From: Flavobacterium sp.
GTDB taxonomy: Bacteria; Bacteroidota; Bacteroidia; Flavobacteriales; Flavobacteriaceae
DNA: 7,055 nt
Assembly: GCA_004296145.1 (NCBI GenBank)
Contig: SEBM01000215.1
Span: 1 to 7,055, forward strand
Direction: 5' to 3'
Numbering within the stretch: the stretch's first letter is position 1; every line of letters starts with the position of its first letter. Positions 1-6,270 of the stretch are shown in pieces. Made by a program: the position numbers and the translations under genes. The notes beneath the pieces are model-generated. The model made no database searches. It saw nothing but the letters and a program-made list of their open reading frames with translations, and was not told the DNA's origin.

Positions 1-119
1 ATTACAAATTCAATCTGATGTATTCCAGTAAGAGAGTGGATCAAACGTTATTGATTTCATTTCAAAACTCTCTTTTAATACTTACAACTGAAACTAATTA
101 AGCTTAAATGCAAAGGTTT

Positions 120-139
120 CGGGGAAGTAAATCACCCCG
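120..139 (+). terminator. Possible weak terminator hairpin
   Basis: CGGGG (120-124) pairs with CCCCG (135-139) around a 10-nt loop and is followed by a T-biased but interrupted tail, TTGTATTCTCT. The 5-bp all-G/C stem stands out in this AT-rich DNA. It lies 18 bp after the TAA that closes the open frame entering from the left edge, as a terminator of an upstream gene would. The lack of a pure T-run makes this tentative. Confidence 0.3.
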
Positions 140-239
140 TTGTATTCTCTCCACGACATAATATCACAATTTTGTGTGAAATATCAACTAGACCTATTGT
201 TTTTAATAGCTGTAAGATCCTGGTTGTAAAATGATTAGG

Positions 240-282
240 TAGAAACTATATTGCTATCCGATAAACGAATAGTAACTATATT
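240..282. repeat. 13-nt imperfect direct repeat, 30-bp period
   Basis: TAG[A/T]AACTATATT occurs at 240-252 and 270-282 with 12 of 13 bases identical, starting exactly 30 bp apart (about three helical turns). That spacing would place two copies on the same DNA face, as for a paired regulator site. In AT-rich DNA a chance match of this size is possible. Confidence 0.35.
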
Positions 283-294
283 ATGCAAACAGAT

Positions 295-332
295 GGGGGT
301 TGGGAAACTCAAAGTTTTTAACCGTGTACCCC
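295..332. other. Nested G/C-clamped hairpin
   Basis: Three helices can nest: GGG(G) at 295-298 with CCCC at 329-332, GGTT at 298-301 with AACC at 320-323, and AAACT at 305-309 with AGTTT at 313-317 around a CAA loop. Base 298 can serve only one of the first two helices. Bulges separate the helices, and no T-run follows, so this is not an obvious terminator. It could be a structured leader or a DNA cruciform. No known RNA family is recognised. Confidence 0.3.
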
Positions 333-635
333 TAATTGCGTTTTAAACATTTAACTGAATATTCTTTAGTTAGTTAGGTAGATTCTTCAATTGATTTGAA
401 ATGTATAAATATTCTCATTTTTGCTCCCTGACACAATATTTAGTAACTCAAGTGTTTGATAGTCAGATTATAGCATCAGTTTTGTGTGAGTCCTGTAAGG
501 TCTTCTAAGTATATGTTATTTACAAATGCAATTACTTGTTTAATAATCAGAGAAAAATGACAAGGGTCTACTTTTCAGATCACATTTGAATTAGCATTAT
601 TTGGTGAGAAAATCTAAATTGCATGAAATCTGGAT

Positions 636-2702
636 ATGCCACTCATGAACTTTCTTAGACTCGAAAACCAAATTACTACAAGCGAATTTTTTCAAGAAAA
701 CTTGCCTGTTGTATTCCTCAATCAAATTAAAGATATAAATATCATTATAGGAGCTAATAATACAAGAAAAAGCAGGTTCATTCGTCATTTAATTAAGCAG
801 GATTTTTTAGTTAGTCTAAAAAGCGAATTTAACTTGAATAAACTTTATTTTAAGAGCCAAAAAATTTTTGAGCCTCTAAATGCAGTTGAGGGCATACGAG
901 ATCAAATTCTCTTGCAAGTTAGCTTTAGCGGTGTTCCAGAACAAAACAAAATCTCTCAAGATCTAAACAGCTACTTTTCAGCCTTTCAGTCTTCAAATAA
1001 TTCGATTACACTATCAAAGATAATTGAGCATATAAGGGATATAAATGACTCACTAAAAAACGTAGCATTGCTTGCAGACTTTCAACGAATGATAAAAACG
1101 ATTGATTTACTTCTTCCATTAATAAACCAGCTTTCCGTAGTATATAAAATAATTGAAAAGAGTAAGGGGCTTAATGTTTTCCCAAATGCTACACGAAATA
1201 TTGTCGACAATCTTAATTATAATATTCCTGCATTTGATTCCTCAAATAATGTGTTACATTTTGACCTCAAGCTCAGAACAATCGTAAAAGTAAAAGACTA
1301 TTTAACGATGCTGAGTCAATTGAGTTTTGAAGAAATGAAAGCTGATAAAGTTTATATTCCAGTGCTTAGAACTGCTAGGATGCTCGAGGGAGCGCAATCG
1401 GATATATTTGCACAAACTATAAAAAGCCAATATAAATTAGCCGATATAAATAAACTGTCAATCGAAACAGGACTCGACTTGTATAATAAAATTGAGCTGG
1501 CAAGAAATGGTAGAAAACAAAAAAGGAAAGACTTTACTGCTTTTGAAGATTTTTTAAGTGAAGTTTTCTTTCAATCCCGATCTGTTGATATAGTAGCGGA
1601 AAAGACTAGTAATATGGCTGGAAAGCATATCACCATTAGTATTGGTGATGATCTTGATGATGTCTCAATCCATGATCTTGGAGACGGGATTCAAGCTGTG
1701 ATCAACTTACTTTTTCCCATCTTCACCGCCTCTAATGGAGCCTGGGTTTTCATTGATGAACCAGAAAATCATTTACATCCTGCTTATCAGAACATTTTTA
1801 TTAAAGCAATATCTAAGAACGAAACAATTCTGAATAAAAAGCTAAAGTTTTTTATTAATACGCACTCTAATCACATCTTGACTGAATCGATGCTTGACAG
1901 CGAAAAGACTGAAATTCTAATTTTCAGTAGGAAAGATAAGGATTCATCAAATATTCAAACGATTAACGGAAATGAATATGAGATTCTTGAAATGTTGGGC
2001 GTTTTTAATACATCGGTATTAATTAGTAATTGCACAATTTGGGTTGAAGGTATAACTGATAGAGTATACCTTCGCGGTTTTTTGGAAGCGTACATTGCAG
2101 CTATTAAAAGCCCTAGCTCCTTAATTGAGGGATTAAATTATGCATTTGTTGAGTACGCTGGAAACAACATAGTTCATTATAATTTTGATTATTTACTTTC
2201 TGATGCTAAAGTTGATGATAAAATACAAGCATACTTTTTGAATGCGAATATATTTTTATTAGCCGATTCAGATTTTAACAAGGAAGAAAGACATGAGAAA
2301 TTTGAAAACATCAAAAGAAAAAACTTTAAATATTTTAAGACAGAGTTGCCAGAGATTGAAAATCTATTACCTAAATCAATAATTAAAAAATGGCTTGTTA
2401 TAGATGTGAAATGCAACGTTCAAGAAGTTGAAGAAGTATTTTTGTCCTGGAAAAATGATGTTAAATTAGGAGAATTTTTAACAGATAAATTTTTAATCAC
2501 AAAGAATAAGCGGCGCCAGTTTTCCGCTAAAAATGGAGGCGGAACTCTAAGATCTGATTATAAGAATAGGCTAGCCAAATTTGTCCATTCGTCTATAAAT
2601 AATCAAACTATTATATGGAAAGAATTATCTGAAAGTAGCAGACTGGTAGAATTAATGGGTGAGCTTTACAATTTCATCATATCTAAGAATGGCATGTCTT
2701 AA
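636..2702 (+). CDS. OLD-like protein: ABC-type ATPase fused to TOPRIM nuclease domain
   Basis: A 688-aa protein with the build of the overcoming-lysogenization-defect (OLD) family: an N-terminal SMC/ABC-type ATPase and a C-terminal TOPRIM nuclease domain. Visible motifs are a Walker A-like loop GANNTRKS (39-46), a signature-like HDLGDG (346-351), Walker B VFIDEPENHLHP (371-382), an H-loop with His410 (INTHS), TOPRIM VEGITDRVYL (470-479, Glu471), acidic LADSD (542-546, Asp544/Asp546) and ELPEIENLLP (570-579). The region at about 60-300 between Walker A and the signature is the usual long insertion. Family members such as phage P2 Old and GajA are nucleases linked to phage interference. No GajB-like helicase lies next to it, so it resembles a stand-alone OLD protein; an AriA/AriB (PARIS) fusion is an alternative. 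Arg44 replaces the normally invariant Gly of Walker A. ATG 636 was chosen; ATG 645 (residue 4) is equally possible, and neither has a clear Shine-Dalgarno. The gene converges with the regulator downstream. The family call is strong, the exact subclass is not. Confidence 0.88.
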   Translation: MPLMNFLRLENQITTSEFFQENLPVVFLNQIKDINIIIGANNTRKSRFIRHLIKQDFLVSLKSEFNLNKLYFKSQKIFEPLNAVEGIRDQILLQVSFSGVPEQNKISQDLNSYFSAFQSSNNSITLSKIIEHIRDINDSLKNVALLADFQRMIKTIDLLLPLINQLSVVYKIIEKSKGLNVFPNATRNIVDNLNYNIPAFDSSNNVLHFDLKLRTIVKVKDYLTMLSQLSFEEMKADKVYIPVLRTARMLEGAQSDIFAQTIKSQYKLADINKLSIETGLDLYNKIELARNGRKQKRKDFTAFEDFLSEVFFQSRSVDIVAEKTSNMAGKHITISIGDDLDDVSIHDLGDGIQAVINLLFPIFTASNGAWVFIDEPENHLHPAYQNIFIKAISKNETILNKKLKFFINTHSNHILTESMLDSEKTEILIFSRKDKDSSNIQTINGNEYEILEMLGVFNTSVLISNCTIWVEGITDRVYLRGFLEAYIAAIKSPSSLIEGLNYAFVEYAGNNIVHYNFDYLLSDAKVDDKIQAYFLNANIFLLADSDFNKEERHEKFENIKRKNFKYFKTELPEIENLLPKSIIKKWLVIDVKCNVQEVEEVFLSWKNDVKLGEFLTDKFLITKNKRRQFSAKNGGGTLRSDYKNRLAKFVHSSINNQTIIWKELSESSRLVELMGELYNFIISKNGMS

Positions 2703-2732
2703 GGTAGTGTAATAGCTAAAGATGTAGTGCTG

Positions 2733-3311
2733 TTAAACCTTCTTTTTTAAAATATATTCTTCCAATGCATCGAGTTCATTTCTCATGTTGCCTATAATTC
2801 TGATCATTTCATCCTCATTTAATGAATCATTTAAAATAATAGATCCCTTGCCGTAATAGATATATTCTGTATTTGCACCGTACTTTTGTAATCCTGAAAC
2901 CCATTCCAAATTTATTTTAGTTTTTCCTGAAAGAGCAAGTGAAAGTGAAGCTCGAGAAATATTATTTTTATCGGCAAAATCAGCATCATTTTTGAATTTT
3001 CCTTTTGCTTTTAAAGTGGCAAACACCTCTAAAAATCTTTCTGAAAAACTGTCTGTGTCTTTGTATTTAACAGTGATAGGATAATCTTCTAAAGGAATGT
3101 CACTCTCATTTGATTCTCCTTTAATCCATTCCAGAGAAACATTTAAAATTTGGGCGATTTTTAAGGCTGTTTCATCATCTGTATTATTTCTTCCTGTTTC
3201 AATATATGATAAGGCAGATTGCTTAATTCCTACTTTAATTGCTAACTCTTCTTGAGTAATCTCCCTATGCTTTCTTGCGGCCTTAATTCTCCTGCCATAT
3301 TTTGTTTCCAT
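2733..3311 (-). CDS. XRE-family regulator with two tandem HTH units
   Basis: A 192-aa DNA-binding regulator, cytoplasmic, probably a dimeric repressor. Residues about 6-65 form a Cro/CI-type HTH (RRIKAARKHREITQEELA, then QSALSYIETGR, closing with NVSLEWIKGE). Residues about 92-146 look like a second HTH unit: FKNDADFADKNNISRASLSL, SGKTKINLEW and a closing GANTEYIYYGKG that matches the same end motif. The C-terminus (about 155-192) is charged and helical, suited to dimerisation. The ATG at 3311 is preferred; the frame extends two codons to a TTG at 3317. A candidate -7 box and a 14-bp inverted repeat lie just upstream. The gene converges with the OLD-like gene (30 bp apart) and is divergent from the tRNA, so it is probably transcribed alone. 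Its targets are unknown; autoregulation or control of an integrated element is an inference. Confidence 0.9.
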   Translation of the reverse strand: METKYGRRIKAARKHREITQEELAIKVGIKQSALSYIETGRNNTDDETALKIAQILNVSLEWIKGESNESDIPLEDYPITVKYKDTDSFSERFLEVFATLKAKGKFKNDADFADKNNISRASLSLALSGKTKINLEWVSGLQKYGANTEYIYYGKGSIILNDSLNEDEMIRIIGNMRNELDALEEYILKKKV

Positions 3312-3331
3312 TTTCAAAAAGGTTTGTGCCG

Positions 3332-3339
3332 CAAATTAA
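3332..3339 (-). promoter_or_regulatory. Candidate -7 promoter box of the XRE gene
   Basis: On the minus strand the bases read TTAATTTG, one mismatch from the Bacteroidota -7 consensus TAnnTTTG. They end about 20 nt before the ATG at 3311, which would give a short leader. The only nearby minus-strand TTG (3351-3353) is spaced about 11 bp away, too close for a standard -33 element, so the call is tentative. Confidence 0.35.
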
Positions 3340-3351
3340 AAAATAAAAATC

Positions 3352-3365
3352 AACTGCCCTCAGTT
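3352..3365. promoter_or_regulatory. Candidate operator: AACTG-CCCT-CAGTT inverted repeat
   Basis: Perfect 5-bp arms AACTG (3352-3356) and CAGTT (3361-3365) around a 4-bp centre give a 14-bp dyad, a size typical of XRE/CI-type operators. It lies 12 bp upstream of the candidate -7 box, in the region expected to hold the core promoter. Binding of the XRE protein here would give autorepression. This is inferred from size and position only. Confidence 0.35.
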
Positions 3366-3513
3366 ATTAAGAAAGTATCCAATGATAAGAGATGTCTTAA
3401 TTTTATGCGAATAGTAAATACTGAGTTGTAATTTATAGTGTTTGAAATTCAGAGGTTTAGCTATAGTAAGTCTAAAATCTGACTTTTGATAACAATAAAG
3501 CGAATTTAGTAGT

Positions 3514-3521
3514 TATATTTG
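3514..3521 (+). promoter_or_regulatory. -7 promoter box of tRNA-Asp (TATATTTG)
   Basis: TATATTTG is an exact match to the Bacteroidota -7 consensus TAnnTTTG and ends 21 bp before the first tRNA base. A TTTG at 3485-3488 could act as the -33 element, although the spacing of 25 bp is longer than usual. Position and sequence make this the most credible promoter in the window. Confidence 0.6.
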
Positions 3522-3542
3522 CAATCTCGAAAGAGAACAAAA

Positions 3543-3619
3543 GGAGCGGTAGTTCAGCTGGTTAGAATGCCTGCCTGTCACGCAGGAGGTCGCGGGTTCG
3601 AGTCCCGTCCGTTCCGCCA
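3543..3619 (+). tRNA. tRNA-Asp (GTC)
   Basis: A complete 77-nt cloverleaf with encoded CCA. The acceptor stem GGAGCGG (3543-3549) pairs with CCGTTCC (3609-3615) with one G-U. The anticodon stem is CCTGC (3570-3574) / GCAGG (3582-3586) and the loop CTGTCAC puts GTC at 3577-3579. The T-arm shows GGGTTCGAGTCCC. Discriminator G3616 is followed by CCA 3617-3619. G at the discriminator and the GTC anticodon are standard for aspartate. tRNA 3' ends are frequent integration sites, but no second copy of this 3' end was found in the window. Confidence 0.97.
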
Positions 3620-3998
3620 GAGAGACATTTTAATGTCTTATATCTTGCTAATTAATAGAGGGTTACAGTTTAGTAGCCCTTTTTTTATATCATAGGTTTT
3701 CAATAGAGAGCTTTGGATGATAATTGTCTTGTATTCGATTTTGCTCCCCTTGTATTAAGATATCCAAATTTAATAATTGTATCTTCTGATTGCATTTGCA
3801 GATCAATGACACATTACTTCGAGCTATGCTTAATAAATTTCAATAATTACTTACGGTGTTTTGGTTATTAGGAACAAAATAACTAGTTTTCAGAAAATTT
3901 AACGCTAACTCAACCCTCAATGCAATTTTTTATGAATCGATTCAATAATTTGAAATTTGGTCTATTAAGCTTGCTTGTTGTGTTATAAACTAAATGTA
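3620..3998. other. Gap between tRNA-Asp and the ShosTA-like operon
   Basis: No supported gene. It contains an AT-rich hairpin directly after the tRNA (3623-3638) and the tRNA terminator (3659-3686). A 31-codon minus-strand ORF (3700-3795) is open but not recognisable. The promoter of the downstream operon should lie near its right end: GAAATTTG at 3952-3959 is one mismatch from TAnnTTTG but has no clear partner. Confidence 0.5.
3659..3686 (+). terminator. Intrinsic terminator of tRNA-Asp
   Basis: AGGGTTAC (3659-3666) pairs with GTAGCCCT (3673-3680) as an 8-bp stem with one G-U and a 6-nt loop, followed by a run of T (3680-3686). This is a textbook rho-independent terminator and ends the tRNA transcript about 40 nt after CCA. 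It would also shield the following operon from tRNA read-through. Confidence 0.8.
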
Positions 3999-5267
3999 AT
4001 GCTTATTTTCATTGATCTTGATGGAACTCTCACAAATACTGCTTCGACAATTTATAAACCGTTTAAAGATGGCGTTGAACAATTAGATGTTCTCAAAGTG
4101 CCTTTAATTGATGGAGCAATTCAATTTATTAAAGATTTATTGTCGCAAGGTCAGAAACTGGTTATTGTTTCTGATAGCCACACAAAGTATGTAGATAAAA
4201 TAGCAAAAGAGATTTTTAATATTCCTGCAATTAGTTTGTGTGATAAGCCCAATGTTGAAAAAATTTTGCATTCCATAAATTCCGATGCAGAGTTAATAAG
4301 GCTGTTTGACGATAAAAATTCTTGTATGCTCATAGGAGATAGTTGGCTTGATATTGAATTAGGAAGGAAACTTGGCATCAGAACAATTTTAACACAATTT
4401 TACAAAATAGATAAAGTTGATGTTCGGGATGGATTAGGTCAAGACTGGAAATATAAAAAAGCTGGAGCAACCTATTATGCAAACACGTTTTATAAAGTTG
4501 CAGAAATTTTAAAAAATCCCCTCCAAAATCTTTTGACCTTGGAGGCTATATTTCATGGAGTTGATACAGATAAAGCAGTTAAATTTCATTATACAATGCG
4601 CAGTCAAGGTTTTTGGGCTTTTAGATGTTTAGCTAGACAAGAGGACGGTGAGTGTGATCCTTTTGCAAGAGCCGATATGTATAAACAAATTGACAATATC
4701 GCGAGAACCCCTGAATTTTTAGCTAAATTGGCGAGGGCTTGCTCAAATTACCTTAACACTGCATGTAATTCTAGTGACCATCATTGGGACTTTTTAACCT
4801 ATGTTTCAGATAAAAGAACAACTAGTCCGCCAAATAAAATGAAAGAAATTTTTGATCTAGTTGAATGTAAAATAAAAAAAGTTAAAATATTCGAATGGTC
4901 TGACAGTGTCGTAGGTAGTTTGAGAAATAATCCCAATTATAAAACTAGGCGAGAATTCATTGGTAAATATTTAAAGATTAATACATCAGTGGATCTTAAA
5001 GATAAAAATATAATAGTTATCGATGATCAATTTACTTCTTCCGCCACGGCACATGAAATTTGCACTCAACTAGAGAAAGTTGGGGTGAAAAATATCTTAT
5101 TCGTAGCTTTATTTTATTTGACCTCTCATATTGACAGTAAGGGATGCCCCGATTGTGGCAAACCATTAAAAATAAAAATTAAGAAAAGCGATGGTAAAAA
5201 GTTTTACTCTTGTGTATCATCAATATATGGAGGAAATGGTTGCGGTAAAATTATAAACATTAGTTAA
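3999..5267 (+). CDS. ShosT-like toxin candidate: HAD / phosphoribosyltransferase / zinc ribbon fusion
   Basis: A 422-aa soluble protein with three parts. Residues 1 to about 180 form a HAD phosphatase-like domain: motif I DLDGT (6-10), motif II VSDS (57-60), motif IV IGDSWLD (112-118). Residues about 200-375 form a type I phosphoribosyltransferase-like domain with the PRPP loop VIDDQFTSSAT (340-350), where Asp342/Asp343 are kept but Ser348 stands where Gly is usual. Residues 383-422 hold four cysteines (383, 386, 405, 415) in a topoisomerase-type zinc ribbon starting CPDCGKPL. The start is ATG 3999, which puts the HAD Asp at residue 6; the frame extends upstream to a TTG at 3975. It is followed after 4 bp by a DprA-like gene. 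A PRTase gene next to a DprA gene is the make-up of the ShosTA toxin-antitoxin/anti-phage system, so a nucleotide- or PRPP-directed toxin is inferred. The domain calls are strong; the substrate is unknown. Confidence 0.82.
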   Translation: MLIFIDLDGTLTNTASTIYKPFKDGVEQLDVLKVPLIDGAIQFIKDLLSQGQKLVIVSDSHTKYVDKIAKEIFNIPAISLCDKPNVEKILHSINSDAELIRLFDDKNSCMLIGDSWLDIELGRKLGIRTILTQFYKIDKVDVRDGLGQDWKYKKAGATYYANTFYKVAEILKNPLQNLLTLEAIFHGVDTDKAVKFHYTMRSQGFWAFRCLARQEDGECDPFARADMYKQIDNIARTPEFLAKLARACSNYLNTACNSSDHHWDFLTYVSDKRTTSPPNKMKEIFDLVECKIKKVKIFEWSDSVVGSLRNNPNYKTRREFIGKYLKINTSVDLKDKNIIVIDDQFTSSATAHEICTQLEKVGVKNILFVALFYLTSHIDSKGCPDCGKPLKIKIKKSDGKKFYSCVSSIYGGNGCGKIINIS

Positions 5268-5271
5268 AAAT

Positions 5272-6270
5272 ATGGATTACGATGAAAAACTTTTGCGATT
5301 GATTGCTTTCTCAAATTTAAAGGGGATTGGAGCAGTGATGGTGAAAAAGTCGCTAGATGGAGATAGTTTATTTGGCAATAATATTTTTGCAGACTTAAAG
5401 AATGCAGCCTTTGTGAATAATAAAAGTTTTAACGACAGTGACATCGATGACTCGCTCCACTTCGCTGAGCAAGTTATAAAAAAATGCGATTACGAAAGGA
5501 TTGAAATCCTCACTCTGATCGATCCTGATTACCCTGTTCTTTTAAAAGGTATCAAAAATCCCCCTCCAATTATATATTACAAAGGGAATAAAAAACTGTT
5601 TCAATCTAAGGCAATTGCTATAATTGGAACTCGAGAGCCAAACGAAAATGGTAAAAAAATCGCAGAAAGAATAGGTGAGTATTATGGTAATGCTGGATTT
5701 CAAATTTGTAATGGTCTCTCTGTTGGCATTGATAGCGAAGCGATAAAAGATAATATGAGTTTAAATAAAGGTGTTATTGGAGTAATGGCAGGTGGGTTGA
5801 ATTTTCAAACCTCTAAAACACTTTCAAAGTTCAATCTAAACAATGCTTTAAAAAATATAGAGGCGAATGGTTTGATTATTAGCGAATGTCCTCCTGACAA
5901 AAAAGAAGATACTTTTACCGTTGTAAAATCGTGTAGAATACAAGCTGGATTATCAAGTGCTGTTATCGTAGTGCAAAGTTCCATTAACGGTGGAACCAGG
6001 TTTGCCGTTCGTGCATTTTGCGAAACGAACAGACCAATAGCTGTAGTTAACCCTATTGATGCTGATTTCGAGTCGTTAGAATATGAGGCGAATAAAGAAT
6101 TAGTTATTAATGGGAAGCGTGGGTTAGGAAAGTTTACCGAAATTAAAAATGAAAAGATGTTAAGAGACCCTTTTATTATAAAATCCAAAAATGATTACTC
6201 GAAATTTCGTGAGCTTATTGATTCCGAAGAATTGATGCAGAAAACTCGTTCAAATACCCTTTTCGATTAA
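5272..6270 (+). CDS. ShosA-like DprA/Smf-family protein, antitoxin candidate
   Basis: A 332-aa Rossmann-type protein of the DprA/Smf family. An N-terminal HhH-like segment (about 11-28, with LKGIG) is followed by the DprA core: DPDYPVLL (84-91), PPPIIYYKG (97-105), IAIIGTREP (115-123), NGLSVGID (147-154), a GGLN loop (174-177), ISECPP (203-208), CRIQAGLSSAVIVVQ (221-235) and GGTRFAVRAFC (240-250). Canonical DprA binds ssDNA and loads RecA during transformation. Here the conserved His after GID is absent (SEAIKDN), SGLARG-like has become NGLSVG, and the C-terminus is short. It starts 4 bp after the HAD-PRTase gene, so the two are co-transcribed and probably translationally coupled. This pairing points to a ShosA-type antitoxin rather than the housekeeping competence protein. 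The family call is secure; the antitoxin role is inferred from context. Confidence 0.85.
   Translation: MDYDEKLLRLIAFSNLKGIGAVMVKKSLDGDSLFGNNIFADLKNAAFVNNKSFNDSDIDDSLHFAEQVIKKCDYERIEILTLIDPDYPVLLKGIKNPPPIIYYKGNKKLFQSKAIAIIGTREPNENGKKIAERIGEYYGNAGFQICNGLSVGIDSEAIKDNMSLNKGVIGVMAGGLNFQTSKTLSKFNLNNALKNIEANGLIISECPPDKKEDTFTVVKSCRIQAGLSSAVIVVQSSINGGTRFAVRAFCETNRPIAVVNPIDADFESLEYEANKELVINGKRGLGKFTEIKNEKMLRDPFIIKSKNDYSKFRELIDSEELMQKTRSNTLFD

Larger units (their letters stand above)
1..635. other. Non-coding leader without a recognisable gene
   Basis: No convincing gene is seen on either strand. The + frame starting at base 3 is open until a TAA at 99-101 (32 codons). It could be the tail of an upstream gene, but the peptide is not recognisable. 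The stretch holds a GC-rich stem (CGGGG 120-124 / CCCCG 135-139) that could terminate that upstream gene, a 13-nt near-repeat at 240-252 and 270-282, a nested hairpin at 295-332, and two copies of TTTTGTGTGA at 170-179 and 480-489. The promoter of the downstream ATPase gene must lie in its last part, but no clean TTG/TAnnTTTG pair was found. Confidence 0.5.

Noticed and set aside
3..101. Open + frame entering from the left edge, ending with TAA at 99-101
   Set aside because: It could be the C-terminal tail of an upstream gene, but 32 unrecognised residues are not enough to call it.
164..179. TCACA...TGTGA dyad resembling a CRP site
   Set aside because: The arms are short, the spacer is too short for a CRP operator, and no promoter or gene start lies close by.
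3700..3795. 31-codon minus-strand ORF in the gap after tRNA-Asp
   Set aside because: It is open with an ATG start and plausible composition, but there is no ribosome-binding site, no recognised family and no context; kept only as a note.
5038..5045. TTCCGCCA, matching the tRNA-Asp 3' end, considered as an att site
   Set aside because: Only 8 bases match, and they fall inside the PRPP-loop coding sequence, so chance is the better explanation.
5805..6188. 127-codon minus-strand ORF inside the DprA-like gene
   Set aside because: It lies fully antisense to a gene with clear DprA motifs and has no family features of its own.
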